Source: Clostridia bacterium
GTDB taxonomy: Bacteria > Bacillota > Clostridia > UBA1381 > UBA9506
DNA: 64,000 nucleotides
Direction: 5' to 3'
Assembly (NCBI GenBank): GCA_017549205.1
Contig: JAFYVH010000011.1
Location: 34,514 to 98,513, forward strand
Shown here: piece after piece, positions 18,106 to 25,048 of the stretch
Position numbering within the stretch: the first letter of the stretch is position 1
Layout: each line of letters starts with the position of its first letter
Position numbers and translations under genes: made by a program
The notes under the pieces: generated by a model
Database searches by the model: none
Told to the model about the DNA's origin: nothing
Seen by the model: only the letters and a program-made list of their open reading frames with translations

Positions 18106-18813
18106 TCAGCTGTTTAGATAAAATTCCTTGCGCAATCTTGTAATAATACTTTTTTCAAGTCGTGATACCTGCACCTGAGAAATACCCAGGCGTTTGCCGA
18201 CTCGCTCTTGGGTTTCGCCCTTTATGTAACGCAGGAGGATGATGGTTTGCTCGCGCTGAGGCAAAGTACCAATTATCTGCTTTAGCGCCAGCTTATCAAC
18301 GCTGTCAAAAGCAATTTCTCTTGCCGCAATCTGCTCACCTAAGGTGGTGTCAGCATCTCCACGGGGTTCATCTAATGAAAGGGTTGGCTGCACTGCTGCT
18401 AATACATTGCTGAGCTCTTCCGGCTGCATGGACAGCCTATGGGCAAGTTCACAAATGGTGGGCTCGCGTCCGTTTTGCCTTGTGAGTATTTCTTGCATGT
18501 GTGCAGCTTTTGCTGCCAGTGTCTTATAAGAACGGCTGACCTTTATGGCTGTGTTGTCACGCAGATAGCGTTTAATCTCTCCTAACATAACCGGAACGGC
18601 ATAGGTGGAAAGCTGCACACCAAAATCGGGATTAAAAGCATTTAAAGCCTTAATCATGCCGACAGAGGCAATCTGATACAAGTCTTCAGCATCGACGCCA
18701 CGGTTTAAAAAACGATTGGCAACCATATGTACAAGTCCCAGATTTTTTTCCAATAACTGATTTCTGGCGTCAGCATCCCCTTGGGCACACCGGCGAAATA
18801 AATCGGTTGACAT
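18106..18813 (-). CDS. sigF: RNA polymerase sporulation sigma factor SigF
   Basis: Sigma-F directs early forespore transcription. The 235-residue product has region 2 (NLGLVHMVANRFLNRGVDAEDLYQIASVGMIKAL and so on), region 3 and region 4 with the HTH GKRLGISQVQVSRLEKSI. It is the third gene of the spoIIAA-spoIIAB-sigF order that defines the spoIIA operon, with 15 bp after spoIIAB. Its identity rests mainly on this context, because sigma-F and sigma-G are alike in sequence. Confidence 0.95.
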   Translation of the reverse strand: MSTDLFRRCAQGDADARNQLLEKNLGLVHMVANRFLNRGVDAEDLYQIASVGMIKALNAFNPDFGVQLSTYAVPVMLGEIKRYLRDNTAIKVSRSYKTLAAKAAHMQEILTRQNGREPTICELAHRLSMQPEELSNVLAAVQPTLSLDEPRGDADTTLGEQIAAREIAFDSVDKLALKQIIGTLPQREQTIILLRYIKGETQERVGKRLGISQVQVSRLEKSIITRLRKEFYLNS

Positions 18814-18828
18814 AGCGCTTTCCTCCCT

Positions 18829-19266
18829 TTAAGAGAGAGTGCTGTCACTGCCAATCTGTTTTGTCATGATGACAGTGGTGCCTTTGTCCATTTCAGATTG
18901 CACGACCAAACTGTCCATGAATGTTTCCATCACGGTAAAACCCATGCCGGAGCGTTCGTCGTCGGCTGCACTGGTATACATGGGCTCTAAGGCCTGCTCA
19001 ATATTTTCAATTCCACGACCGGCATCTGAAATGGTAAGGCAGACGGTTTTATCCAGTGATAAAGCGCACGAGATGGTCACGATTCCGTTCCCATGACCGT
19101 AGCCATGAACAATGGCATTTGTCACAGCTTCTGATACAGCTGTTTTAATATCGGCCAGCTCTTCTAAAGTGGGGTCAAGCTGTGCCACAAAGGCAGAAAC
19201 GGCTGCTCGGGCAAAGCCCTCGTTTGCTGATTTGCTCAAGAAACTAAGATTTATTTTGTTTTCCAT
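18829..19266 (-). CDS. spoIIAB: Anti-sigma F factor / serine kinase SpoIIAB
   Basis: SpoIIAB binds and silences sigma-F and phosphorylates SpoIIAA. The 145-residue product has the GHKL ATPase motifs: N box in SEAVTNAIVHGYG, DAGRGIENIEQAL, and GMGFTVMETFMDS. ATG 19266 lies seven bases after AGGAGG; a TTG at 19272 overlaps the upstream stop and would leave too little spacing. The gap to spoIIAA is two bases, so the two are coupled. Confidence 0.96.
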   Translation of the reverse strand: MENKINLSFLSKSANEGFARAAVSAFVAQLDPTLEELADIKTAVSEAVTNAIVHGYGHGNGIVTISCALSLDKTVCLTISDAGRGIENIEQALEPMYTSAADDERSGMGFTVMETFMDSLVVQSEMDKGTTVIMTKQIGSDSTLS

Positions 19267-19268
19267 GT

Positions 19269-19613
19269 TCAAGCCTCCTTTAAATCTCTCAGCGCGTTTT
19301 CAACGCCGGGATAAACTGTCATAAGTTTTTTTAAGCCGGACATGGTAATCAGGCGTTCAGTTTGCGGCTTTGTGCAAACCAGTGCCACCTGACCGCCTAA
19401 AGAATGAATGAGTTTGTAGCGTCCGATAATCATACCGATGCCGGAGCTATCCATAAAAGAAAGGTCAGAAAAATCAAAAATCAGATTTTTGGCATCCCGT
19501 TCGGCAATGGTTCTTTCGATGACCATCCGTGTTGGTTCGGCTTCGTGGTGGTCCAGCTCGCCGATTAGCTTGACAATTAAAGTTTTGTTACATAGCTTTA
19601 GTGTAATTTGCAA
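19269..19613 (-). CDS. spoIIAA: Anti-anti-sigma F factor SpoIIAA
   Basis: SpoIIAA is a STAS-domain protein that, when dephosphorylated by SpoIIE, frees sigma-F from SpoIIAB. It has the family core IGELDHHEAEP and FMDSSGIGMIIGRYK; the phospho-acceptor is the first serine of DSSG, about Ser56. TTG 19613 gives 114 residues, matching the normal length of about 117, and sits seven bases after GGAGA. The open frame extends upstream to 19736, but that extension would overlap the promoter and has no family counterpart. Confidence 0.95.
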   Translation of the reverse strand: MQITLKLCNKTLIVKLIGELDHHEAEPTRMVIERTIAERDAKNLIFDFSDLSFMDSSGIGMIIGRYKLIHSLGGQVALVCTKPQTERLITMSGLKKLMTVYPGVENALRDLKEA

Positions 19614-19669
19614 AGCTTTTTCTCCTTTCAAAATGTAAAAAATTAGTGCTTGTGTTTTTGCACCTTTAT

Positions 19670-19698
19670 ATATTCGTCGGGCTTGTCTTATTTCCTGC
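19670..19698 (-). promoter_or_regulatory. Sigma-H type promoter of the spoIIA operon
   Basis: On the minus strand GCAGGAAAT (19698-19690) and GACGAATAT (19678-19670) match the sigma-H consensus RNAGGAWWW and RNNGAATWW at every fixed position, with an 11-bp gap. In Bacillus spoIIA is transcribed by sigma-H, so the context supports the call. The TTG start of spoIIAA lies about 50 nt beyond the predicted transcription start. Confidence 0.8.
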
Positions 19699-19700
19699 GT

Positions 19701-19750
19701 AAAAAAATAAAAGGTTTTGTCGAAAAGAGGTAACATTTCGACAAAACCTT
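19701..19750 (-). terminator. Terminator of the amidohydrolase gene, containing two inverted Spo0A-box matches
   Basis: A perfect 15-bp inverted repeat (19711-19725 and 19736-19750, 10-nt loop) is followed on the minus strand by TTATTTTTTT (19710-19701), a classic intrinsic terminator 31 bp after the amidohydrolase stop. Each arm also contains TTTTGTCGAAA (plus strand 19715-19725; minus strand 19746-19736), which fits the Spo0A box TTTGTCRAA. The boxes lie 16 to 48 bp upstream of the spoIIA -35 element, where Spo0A activates this operon in Bacillus. Confidence 0.7.
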
Positions 19751-19780
19751 ATTTTGTGACAAAAACCGGGATTTTATGCA

Positions 19781-20947
19781 TTAAAATTTTCTGTTTCCGT
19801 TTAAAAAGACGGCTTCAATTTTCACGTCTAATGAAAACAGTTCGCCACTGTGGATGACAATGTCGGCATCCTTACCAACAGAAAGACTTCCAACCCGTTG
19901 CTCAAGACCGACATTCTTAGCAGCTTGTATGGTAATGGCAGCTAACGCTGCCATGGGGGAGAGGCCACTCTGACAGGCCAGGGCAGCACAGAGATAAAGG
20001 CGGTTTAAAGGAATTTCGGGATGGTCTGTGATGATGGCAAAGGGAATACCGGCATCTTCAAAGGCTTTATAAATATCAAAACTCAAATTCCGAAGTTCAG
20101 GCTTTGTTCTTCCACCCAGAGTGGGTCCTAACATAACCGGCAGTTTTTTCTCAGCCAAAAGGGGTAGAATCAGATGCCCTTCCGTGCAGTGCTCTAATGT
20201 GATGGGAATTTGAAATTCTTCACCAATGCGGATGGCGGTGCTGATATCATCAGCACGATGCACATGTATTTTTAAAGGCAATTCTCCACGGATGACCTGT
20301 GCCAATGCCTCCATTTTAAAGTCAAAATCGGGACGGTCATTTTCGGGATTTTCTTTATATTCATCCCACAGACGCACATATTCTTTTGCTTCAAACAGTG
20401 CTTCGCGCAAAATGGCAGCTGTTGCCATTCGTGTGGTGGGGGCTTGTTTTTTGCCGCCGTAAACCATTTTAGGATTTTCACCCAGGGCAGCCTTCATAGC
20501 AATGGGCGCTTTTATAATCATTTCATCCACCCAGCGACCATCTGTTTTTAAAGCTGCAAACTGGCCGCCGATTACATTGGCGCTGCCGGGCCCTGTCACC
20601 ACAGTGGTAACACCGGCCTCTAAAGCCTCTTTAAAAGCAGCGTCAAAGGGATTGATGGCATCAATAGCGCGAAGTTGAGGTGAAATGGGATCGGTATCTT
20701 CGTTGCCGTCGTCGCCCTCACCACCGGCACCTTCCTCCCACAAACCGGCATGGCAGTGAGTGTCAATAAAACCGGGAAGAGCCATAGCACCCTTTGCGTC
20801 GTAAACCTCTTCAAAGTCAGCATCTGTTGCTTTTAAATCCGTCATGTGACCAATGGCTTTAATGGTTTTTTCATCTATGATAATATATCCGTTTTCATAC
20901 TCTGATGCATCCATCGTTACAATGTGTGCATTTTTAATAATTTTCAT
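19781..20947 (-). CDS. Metal-dependent amidohydrolase, imidazolonepropionase-like
   Basis: A 388-residue amidohydrolase-superfamily enzyme. Metal ligands are visible in order: DTHCHAG (HxH, near residue 62), KIHVHRADD, LEHCTEGH and ITDHPEIP with the catalytic Asp. N- and C-terminal strands form the usual urease-type sandwich (KIIKNAHIVTMD and GKDADIVIHSG). An acidic Gly/Glu/Asp insert follows the HxH motif. No signal peptide is seen, so it is cytoplasmic. The reaction cannot be assigned; cyclic amides, imides and dipeptides are common substrates. RBS AAGGAGTGAG precedes ATG 20947. It is divergent from proS. Confidence 0.82.
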   Translation of the reverse strand: MKIIKNAHIVTMDASEYENGYIIIDEKTIKAIGHMTDLKATDADFEEVYDAKGAMALPGFIDTHCHAGLWEEGAGGEGDDGNEDTDPISPQLRAIDAINPFDAAFKEALEAGVTTVVTGPGSANVIGGQFAALKTDGRWVDEMIIKAPIAMKAALGENPKMVYGGKKQAPTTRMATAAILREALFEAKEYVRLWDEYKENPENDRPDFDFKMEALAQVIRGELPLKIHVHRADDISTAIRIGEEFQIPITLEHCTEGHLILPLLAEKKLPVMLGPTLGGRTKPELRNLSFDIYKAFEDAGIPFAIITDHPEIPLNRLYLCAALACQSGLSPMAALAAITIQAAKNVGLEQRVGSLSVGKDADIVIHSGELFSLDVKIEAVFLNGNRKF

Positions 20948-21023
20948 TTTCTCACTCCTTGCTCATATCCATTTTATTGTAACTGAAATCGCCAACTTTG
21001 TCAATTAAATTTCCGCAAAAGTG

Positions 21024-21052
21024 TTGACAGAGAGGCTTTTAAGGTTTATTAT
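21024..21052 (+). promoter_or_regulatory. Putative sigma-A promoter for proS
   Basis: TTGACA (21024-21029), 17-bp spacer, TATTAT (21047-21052). The resulting leader of about 105 nt is AU-rich and shows no T-box motif. Confidence 0.65.
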
Positions 21053-21163
21053 ATATAATGAGGTTTAATGTACATAATATTGTCATTGTAAAATGAATAA
21101 ATGGCTTGGTGAGATATCTGTTAAATATTGGGTCAAGCTATTTTGAAAGGATTGATATTACCA

Positions 21164-22882
21164 ATGAAAGTATCTAAAATGTTGTTTAAAACGCTTCGTG
21201 AGACACCGGCAGAGGCCGAAACCGTCAGCCATCAGCTGATGCTGCGGGCGGGCCTTATGAGAAAGCTTGCTTCCGGTGTTTATTCTTATCTGCCTTTAGG
21301 TCTTAAGTCTCTGCATAAGGTTGAGCAGATTATTCGTGAAGAGATGGATGCAGCCGGTGCGCAGGAGCTTCTTATGTCAGCGATTTTACCTGCAGAATAT
21401 TATCAGGAATCCGGTCGTTGGGATGTTTTCGGTCCCGAGATGTTCCGCTTAAAAGACCGGAACGACCGTGACTTTTGCTTAGGACCCACTCACGAAGAAA
21501 TTTTCACCCAAACAGTGAAGAGTGAGGTTTCATCTTATCGTCAACTGCCCCTGACACTGTATCAGATTCAGACTAAATATCGTGATGAACGCCGCCCTCG
21601 TTTTGGTGTTATGCGCTCTCGTGAATTTATGATGAAAGATGCTTACAGCTTCGACCGTGACGAGGCAGGTCTTGATGCATCCTATCAGCAGATGTATAAA
21701 GCATATTGTCGTGTGTTTGACCGGTTGGGTCTTGATTATATTGTAGTAGACGCCGATAGTGGAGCTATGGGTGGCTCCGGTTCTCAGGAATTTATGGTTA
21801 AATCAGAGTCCGGTGAGGCAGTTATTGCTTTTTGTCCTCACTGCAATTATGCAGCAAATGACGAAAAAGCTGCCTGCGTTCCCGAAAAGATGGCGCCTGA
21901 AGCACCTAAAAAGCTGAATAAGATACATACCCCCAAGGCAGGTACCATTGAAGAATTGGTAGAATTTTTAGGCACAGACAGCAAGCATTTTGCCAAAACT
22001 TTGATTTATGTGGCTGCTGGTGAACCTATAGCTGTTATGGTTCGTGGTGACAGAGAAGTTAACGAAACAAAGCTTGCCAACCTCTTGGGTGTTAATGAGC
22101 AGGATTTGGCTTTGGCCGAGGCTGATGTGGTTACCCAGGTTACAGGTGCCCGCGTAGGTTTTGCAGGCCCCATTGGTCTTTCTGTTTCGGTATATTGTGA
22201 TTTGGAAATTGCAGAAATGTATAACTATGTTGTGGGTGCTAATGATACAGATTATCATTATGAAAATGTTAACGCTTCTGACTTTACACCTGCAAAAATT
22301 GCTGACTTGCGCACCATTACCAATGGTGATGTTTGTCCCCGTTGCGGACAGGCCGTAGAGACAACCCGCGGCGTTGAAGTGGGCCATATCTTTAAGCTGG
22401 GCACTAAGTATACAGAAGCTCTTGACTGCACCTATTTGGACGAAAACGGCAAGGCTGCCACCCCCATCATGGGTTGCTACGGCATTGGTGTTAATCGCAC
22501 CTTGGCTGCCGTTATTGAACAGTATAACGATGAAAACGGTATCATCTGGCCTGTTAGTGCAGCGCCTTATCAGGCGGTTGTTGTGCCGGTAAATTGCAGT
22601 AACGAAGAACAAATGCAACTGGCAGAAAAAGTGTATAACGAATTAAAGGCACAGGGCATTGAGGTGATGCTTGATGACCGCAATGAACGCCCCGGTGTTA
22701 AATTTAAAGATGCAGATTTAATTGGTATTCCCGTGCGTATCACAGCCGGCAAAATGGCCGGAGAAGGCATTGTGGAGTATAAGCTGCGTTCTCAGCAGGA
22801 AAGCATTGATCTGCCTGCTGAAGAAGCAATTCAAAAGGCTGTGGACTGGATCCGTGGTGAATTAAAGTTTGAGGAGAAATAA
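21164..22882 (+). CDS. proS: Prolyl-tRNA synthetase (bacterial type)
   Basis: ProRS charges tRNA(Pro). The 572-residue product is the bacterial form with an editing (INS) domain between catalytic motifs 2 and 3. Class II motifs are seen: motif 1 region [20 protein letters not shown], motif 2 [20 protein letters not shown], motif 3 [13 protein letters not shown]. The INS domain spans about 220-400. ATG 21164 gives [19 protein letters not shown] as in homologues; upstream TTG codons at 21128 and 21152 are less likely. A small lipoprotein gene follows four bases after its stop. Confidence 0.96.
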   Translation: MKVSKMLFKTLRETPAEAETVSHQLMLRAGLMRKLASGVYSYLPLGLKSLHKVEQIIREEMDAAGAQELLMSAILPAEYYQESGRWDVFGPEMFRLKDRNDRDFCLGPTHEEIFTQTVKSEVSSYRQLPLTLYQIQTKYRDERRPRFGVMRSREFMMKDAYSFDRDEAGLDASYQQMYKAYCRVFDRLGLDYIVVDADSGAMGGSGSQEFMVKSESGEAVIAFCPHCNYAANDEKAACVPEKMAPEAPKKLNKIHTPKAGTIEELVEFLGTDSKHFAKTLIYVAAGEPIAVMVRGDREVNETKLANLLGVNEQDLALAEADVVTQVTGARVGFAGPIGLSVSVYCDLEIAEMYNYVVGANDTDYHYENVNASDFTPAKIADLRTITNGDVCPRCGQAVETTRGVEVGHIFKLGTKYTEALDCTYLDENGKAATPIMGCYGIGVNRTLAAVIEQYNDENGIIWPVSAAPYQAVVVPVNCSNEEQMQLAEKVYNELKAQGIEVMLDDRNERPGVKFKDADLIGIPVRITAGKMAGEGIVEYKLRSQQESIDLPAEEAIQKAVDWIRGELKFEEK

Positions 22883-22886
22883 AATT

Positions 22887-23261
22887 ATGAAACGAATTTT
22901 ATTCCTTGCCCTGACTGTCATGCTGATGCTTTCTATATCTGCCTGCGGCAAAAAACAAAGCTATGACCCTACCGGTGCAGATAAGGCACAGCTGGGGTTT
23001 GAGACAGAGGTACCTGCAACTGAAGACCTCGAAGTTTCAGAACCCATTGTACCTTTAGCACCCTCTTCCAATAAAGAAGTTGTGACTGATGAAGAGGCGC
23101 CGGAGGTTTTCTGGGCTATGGATACGGCTTATCATTTAGAAAACTGTCCCGAATTGCTGGATGTGCAGTATAGTTCAGTTTCCTGGGACATGGTAAAACA
23201 AATTCAATTGAGGCAGTGCCCCTTTTGTAACCCACCACAATATGAGGGCTATGTCGAATAA
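22887..23261 (+). CDS. Small lipoprotein with a C-terminal His-Cys metal-site-like motif
   Basis: A 124-residue protein with a lipoprotein signal peptide (MKRILFLALTVMLMLSISAC; lipobox SISA-C, mature Cys about 20). An acidic low-complexity stretch follows. The C terminus has AYHLENCPELLD, then VSWDMVKQIQLRQCPFCNPP. The order Y-H-x3-C, about 20-25 residues, C-x2-C resembles small metal-binding modules found at the ends of clostridial surface or nuclease proteins. ATG 22887 follows GAGGAGA (22871-22877). It is probably cotranscribed with proS, which is unexpected for a lipoprotein. The function is unknown. Confidence 0.75.
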   Translation: MKRILFLALTVMLMLSISACGKKQSYDPTGADKAQLGFETEVPATEDLEVSEPIVPLAPSSNKEVVTDEEAPEVFWAMDTAYHLENCPELLDVQYSSVSWDMVKQIQLRQCPFCNPPQYEGYVE

Positions 23262-23316
23262 AGACTGCTTGTTACAGTAAAACTTAAGGACTTTGTAACA
23301 GAAGGGAGTGGATCTG

Positions 23317-24915
23317 ATGAAAAGAAGAAGGTTTAGCGGTGTTAAACCGATAGCCTTGCTTTTATCCGCCCTTCTGTTTTTTTTATCAGGATGTCAGCCG
23401 GTAACAATGAAAAATTCCGGGCAACCTAAAAAAGTGGTTGAGTATGAAGATACCCATGAAACACCCCAAAAAGGTGGAGTTCTTCGTCTTGCGGTCACAG
23501 GTGCACAACCACTGAGCCCCATAACTGCGCAAAATGAAAACAATCTTGATGTTTTAAAACTTATTTTTGACGGTTTGTTCTGTACAACTCCTAATCACAG
23601 AGTGGAAAAGGTTTTGTGCGAGGACTATTCTATTTCACCTGACGGACTCACATACACCATTCGCTTAAAAGATAATGTGAGTTTTCATAACGGTGCCAAG
23701 TTGACAGCAGCTGATGCCGAAGCGACATTATCAGCGCTTTTGGCATCAGGCAGCCCATATAGCAAGCAACTGGGCTCTATTGCCTCAATCAGCAGCCAAA
23801 ATATGACGCTGACCATCACATTACATTGGCCGGTAGCAAATTTTCCTGCACTTTTACATTTTCCAATTATGTCGGCTGCTGATTTGCAAACAGCACTGGA
23901 ATTTTATGTGCCCAACGGAACGGGACGCTATAAGGTGCAAAGCTACAAAAAGAGCAAGGAAATGTTTTTGTCGGTGAATGAAAACTATCACAAGTCATTC
24001 ATTCCCTATATCTCTGATATCAGGGTTTATCTGCTTAAAGATGAATCAACAGCCGTTTCCATGTTGGAGAATTTGCAGATTGACCTTTTGCCTTCTGATG
24101 TGATTAACTTAGATGCATATACGCCAAAACGGAATTTGTCCTCAGTGGATATTTCCGGTGGCACCTTTACCTTTTTAGGCATTAACAATCAAAAATCGGC
24201 ATTTTTATCGGCTTTGACAAGAACGGCACTGTCTGACTGTATTGACAAGACAAAAGTTATTGCAAATTGCAAGGTGCAATATGCTGAGGCTACGGATTTA
24301 CCTCTGCCACCTCACTCTTTCTGGACGCAGCCTCAAAGCGAGGGAACTGCTTTTGATGCAGAAAAAATCCGCGGACTTTTGACAGATGACGGATGGCTAT
24401 TATCCGAAAACAGTGTCCCAACCAAAGAGGTTTATGGTGAATTGACATATCTTGCGCCGGAAATTTTAGTGAACAGTGAAAATGAAACAAGGCGAAAGGC
24501 CGCAGAAGAAATCAGACGCTCTTTGGTTGAAGCCGGCATTCCTGCAACTGTGACGGCAGTGCCCTTTGCAGAATATGAGACGCGAATTGCTAATGGCAAT
24601 TTCGACCTGTTTATTGGCGAGATAGCACTGACTGAAAATTATGATTTGTCCTTTTTGTTAAAGACGGATGAAAATCTTTGCGGCATTTCAAACGAACACA
24701 TTGACCAAACCTTAAATGCGTTGGTTTTGGCCGAAGGAGAAGGGCAGAAGCAAGCACTATATCATGAACTCTGTTATGCAGTTAACTCGGCAATGCCCAT
24801 TGTGAGCCTCTATTTTGAATATGAGCAGCTGGTGCTTGACGGCAGAGTGAAGGGTAGCATCATTCCCTCATCAACAGACATTTTTTATGGTATTGAGGGC
24901 TGGTTTTTGTCGTGA
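23317..24915 (+). CDS. Extracellular solute-binding lipoprotein, family 5 (peptide/nickel type)
   Basis: A 532-residue lipoprotein (signal peptide ending LFFLSGC-Q) with family-5 binding-protein features: GGVLRLAVTG, LKLIFDGLFCTTPNHRVEKV, and ISPDGLTYTIRLKDNVSFHNG, followed by AADAEATL. Such proteins capture peptides, nickel chelates or glycans for ABC importers. No permease or ATPase gene is adjacent, so it is an orphan that must use transporters encoded elsewhere or act otherwise. ATG 23317 is chosen with GAAGGGAG upstream; GTG 23308 is an alternative. Confidence 0.85.
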   Translation: MKRRRFSGVKPIALLLSALLFFLSGCQPVTMKNSGQPKKVVEYEDTHETPQKGGVLRLAVTGAQPLSPITAQNENNLDVLKLIFDGLFCTTPNHRVEKVLCEDYSISPDGLTYTIRLKDNVSFHNGAKLTAADAEATLSALLASGSPYSKQLGSIASISSQNMTLTITLHWPVANFPALLHFPIMSAADLQTALEFYVPNGTGRYKVQSYKKSKEMFLSVNENYHKSFIPYISDIRVYLLKDESTAVSMLENLQIDLLPSDVINLDAYTPKRNLSSVDISGGTFTFLGINNQKSAFLSALTRTALSDCIDKTKVIANCKVQYAEATDLPLPPHSFWTQPQSEGTAFDAEKIRGLLTDDGWLLSENSVPTKEVYGELTYLAPEILVNSENETRRKAAEEIRRSLVEAGIPATVTAVPFAEYETRIANGNFDLFIGEIALTENYDLSFLLKTDENLCGISNEHIDQTLNALVLAEGEGQKQALYHELCYAVNSAMPIVSLYFEYEQLVLDGRVKGSIIPSSTDIFYGIEGWFLS

Positions 24916-24956
24916 AACAGTAGCCAAGCTGTAACAGAAAAGTAAAATATTTGGAA

Positions 24957-24985
24957 TTGACCTTTTATTGTTCATATGATACAAT
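24957..24985 (+). promoter_or_regulatory. Putative promoter for the SLH protein gene
   Basis: TTGACC (24957-24962), 17-bp spacer, TACAAT (24980-24985) with an extended TGA just before the -10 element. The leader is about 55 nt and begins with a tiny CGGC/GCCG stem. Confidence 0.65.
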
Positions 24986-25048
24986 AAACTAAAACGGCAG
25001 TAGCCGATTTTATAGCAAATTAACAATTATAAAAACGGAGGGAAAGAT

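Noticed and set aside
20948..21163. T-box riboswitch upstream of proS
   Set aside because: No TGG-N-ACC-type antiterminator bulge, specifier hairpin or terminator was found in the approximately 105-nt leader.
21968..22618. 216-codon open frame on the minus strand inside proS
   Set aside because: Antisense to the editing domain and motif region of proS, with composition typical of a shadow frame and no start signal.
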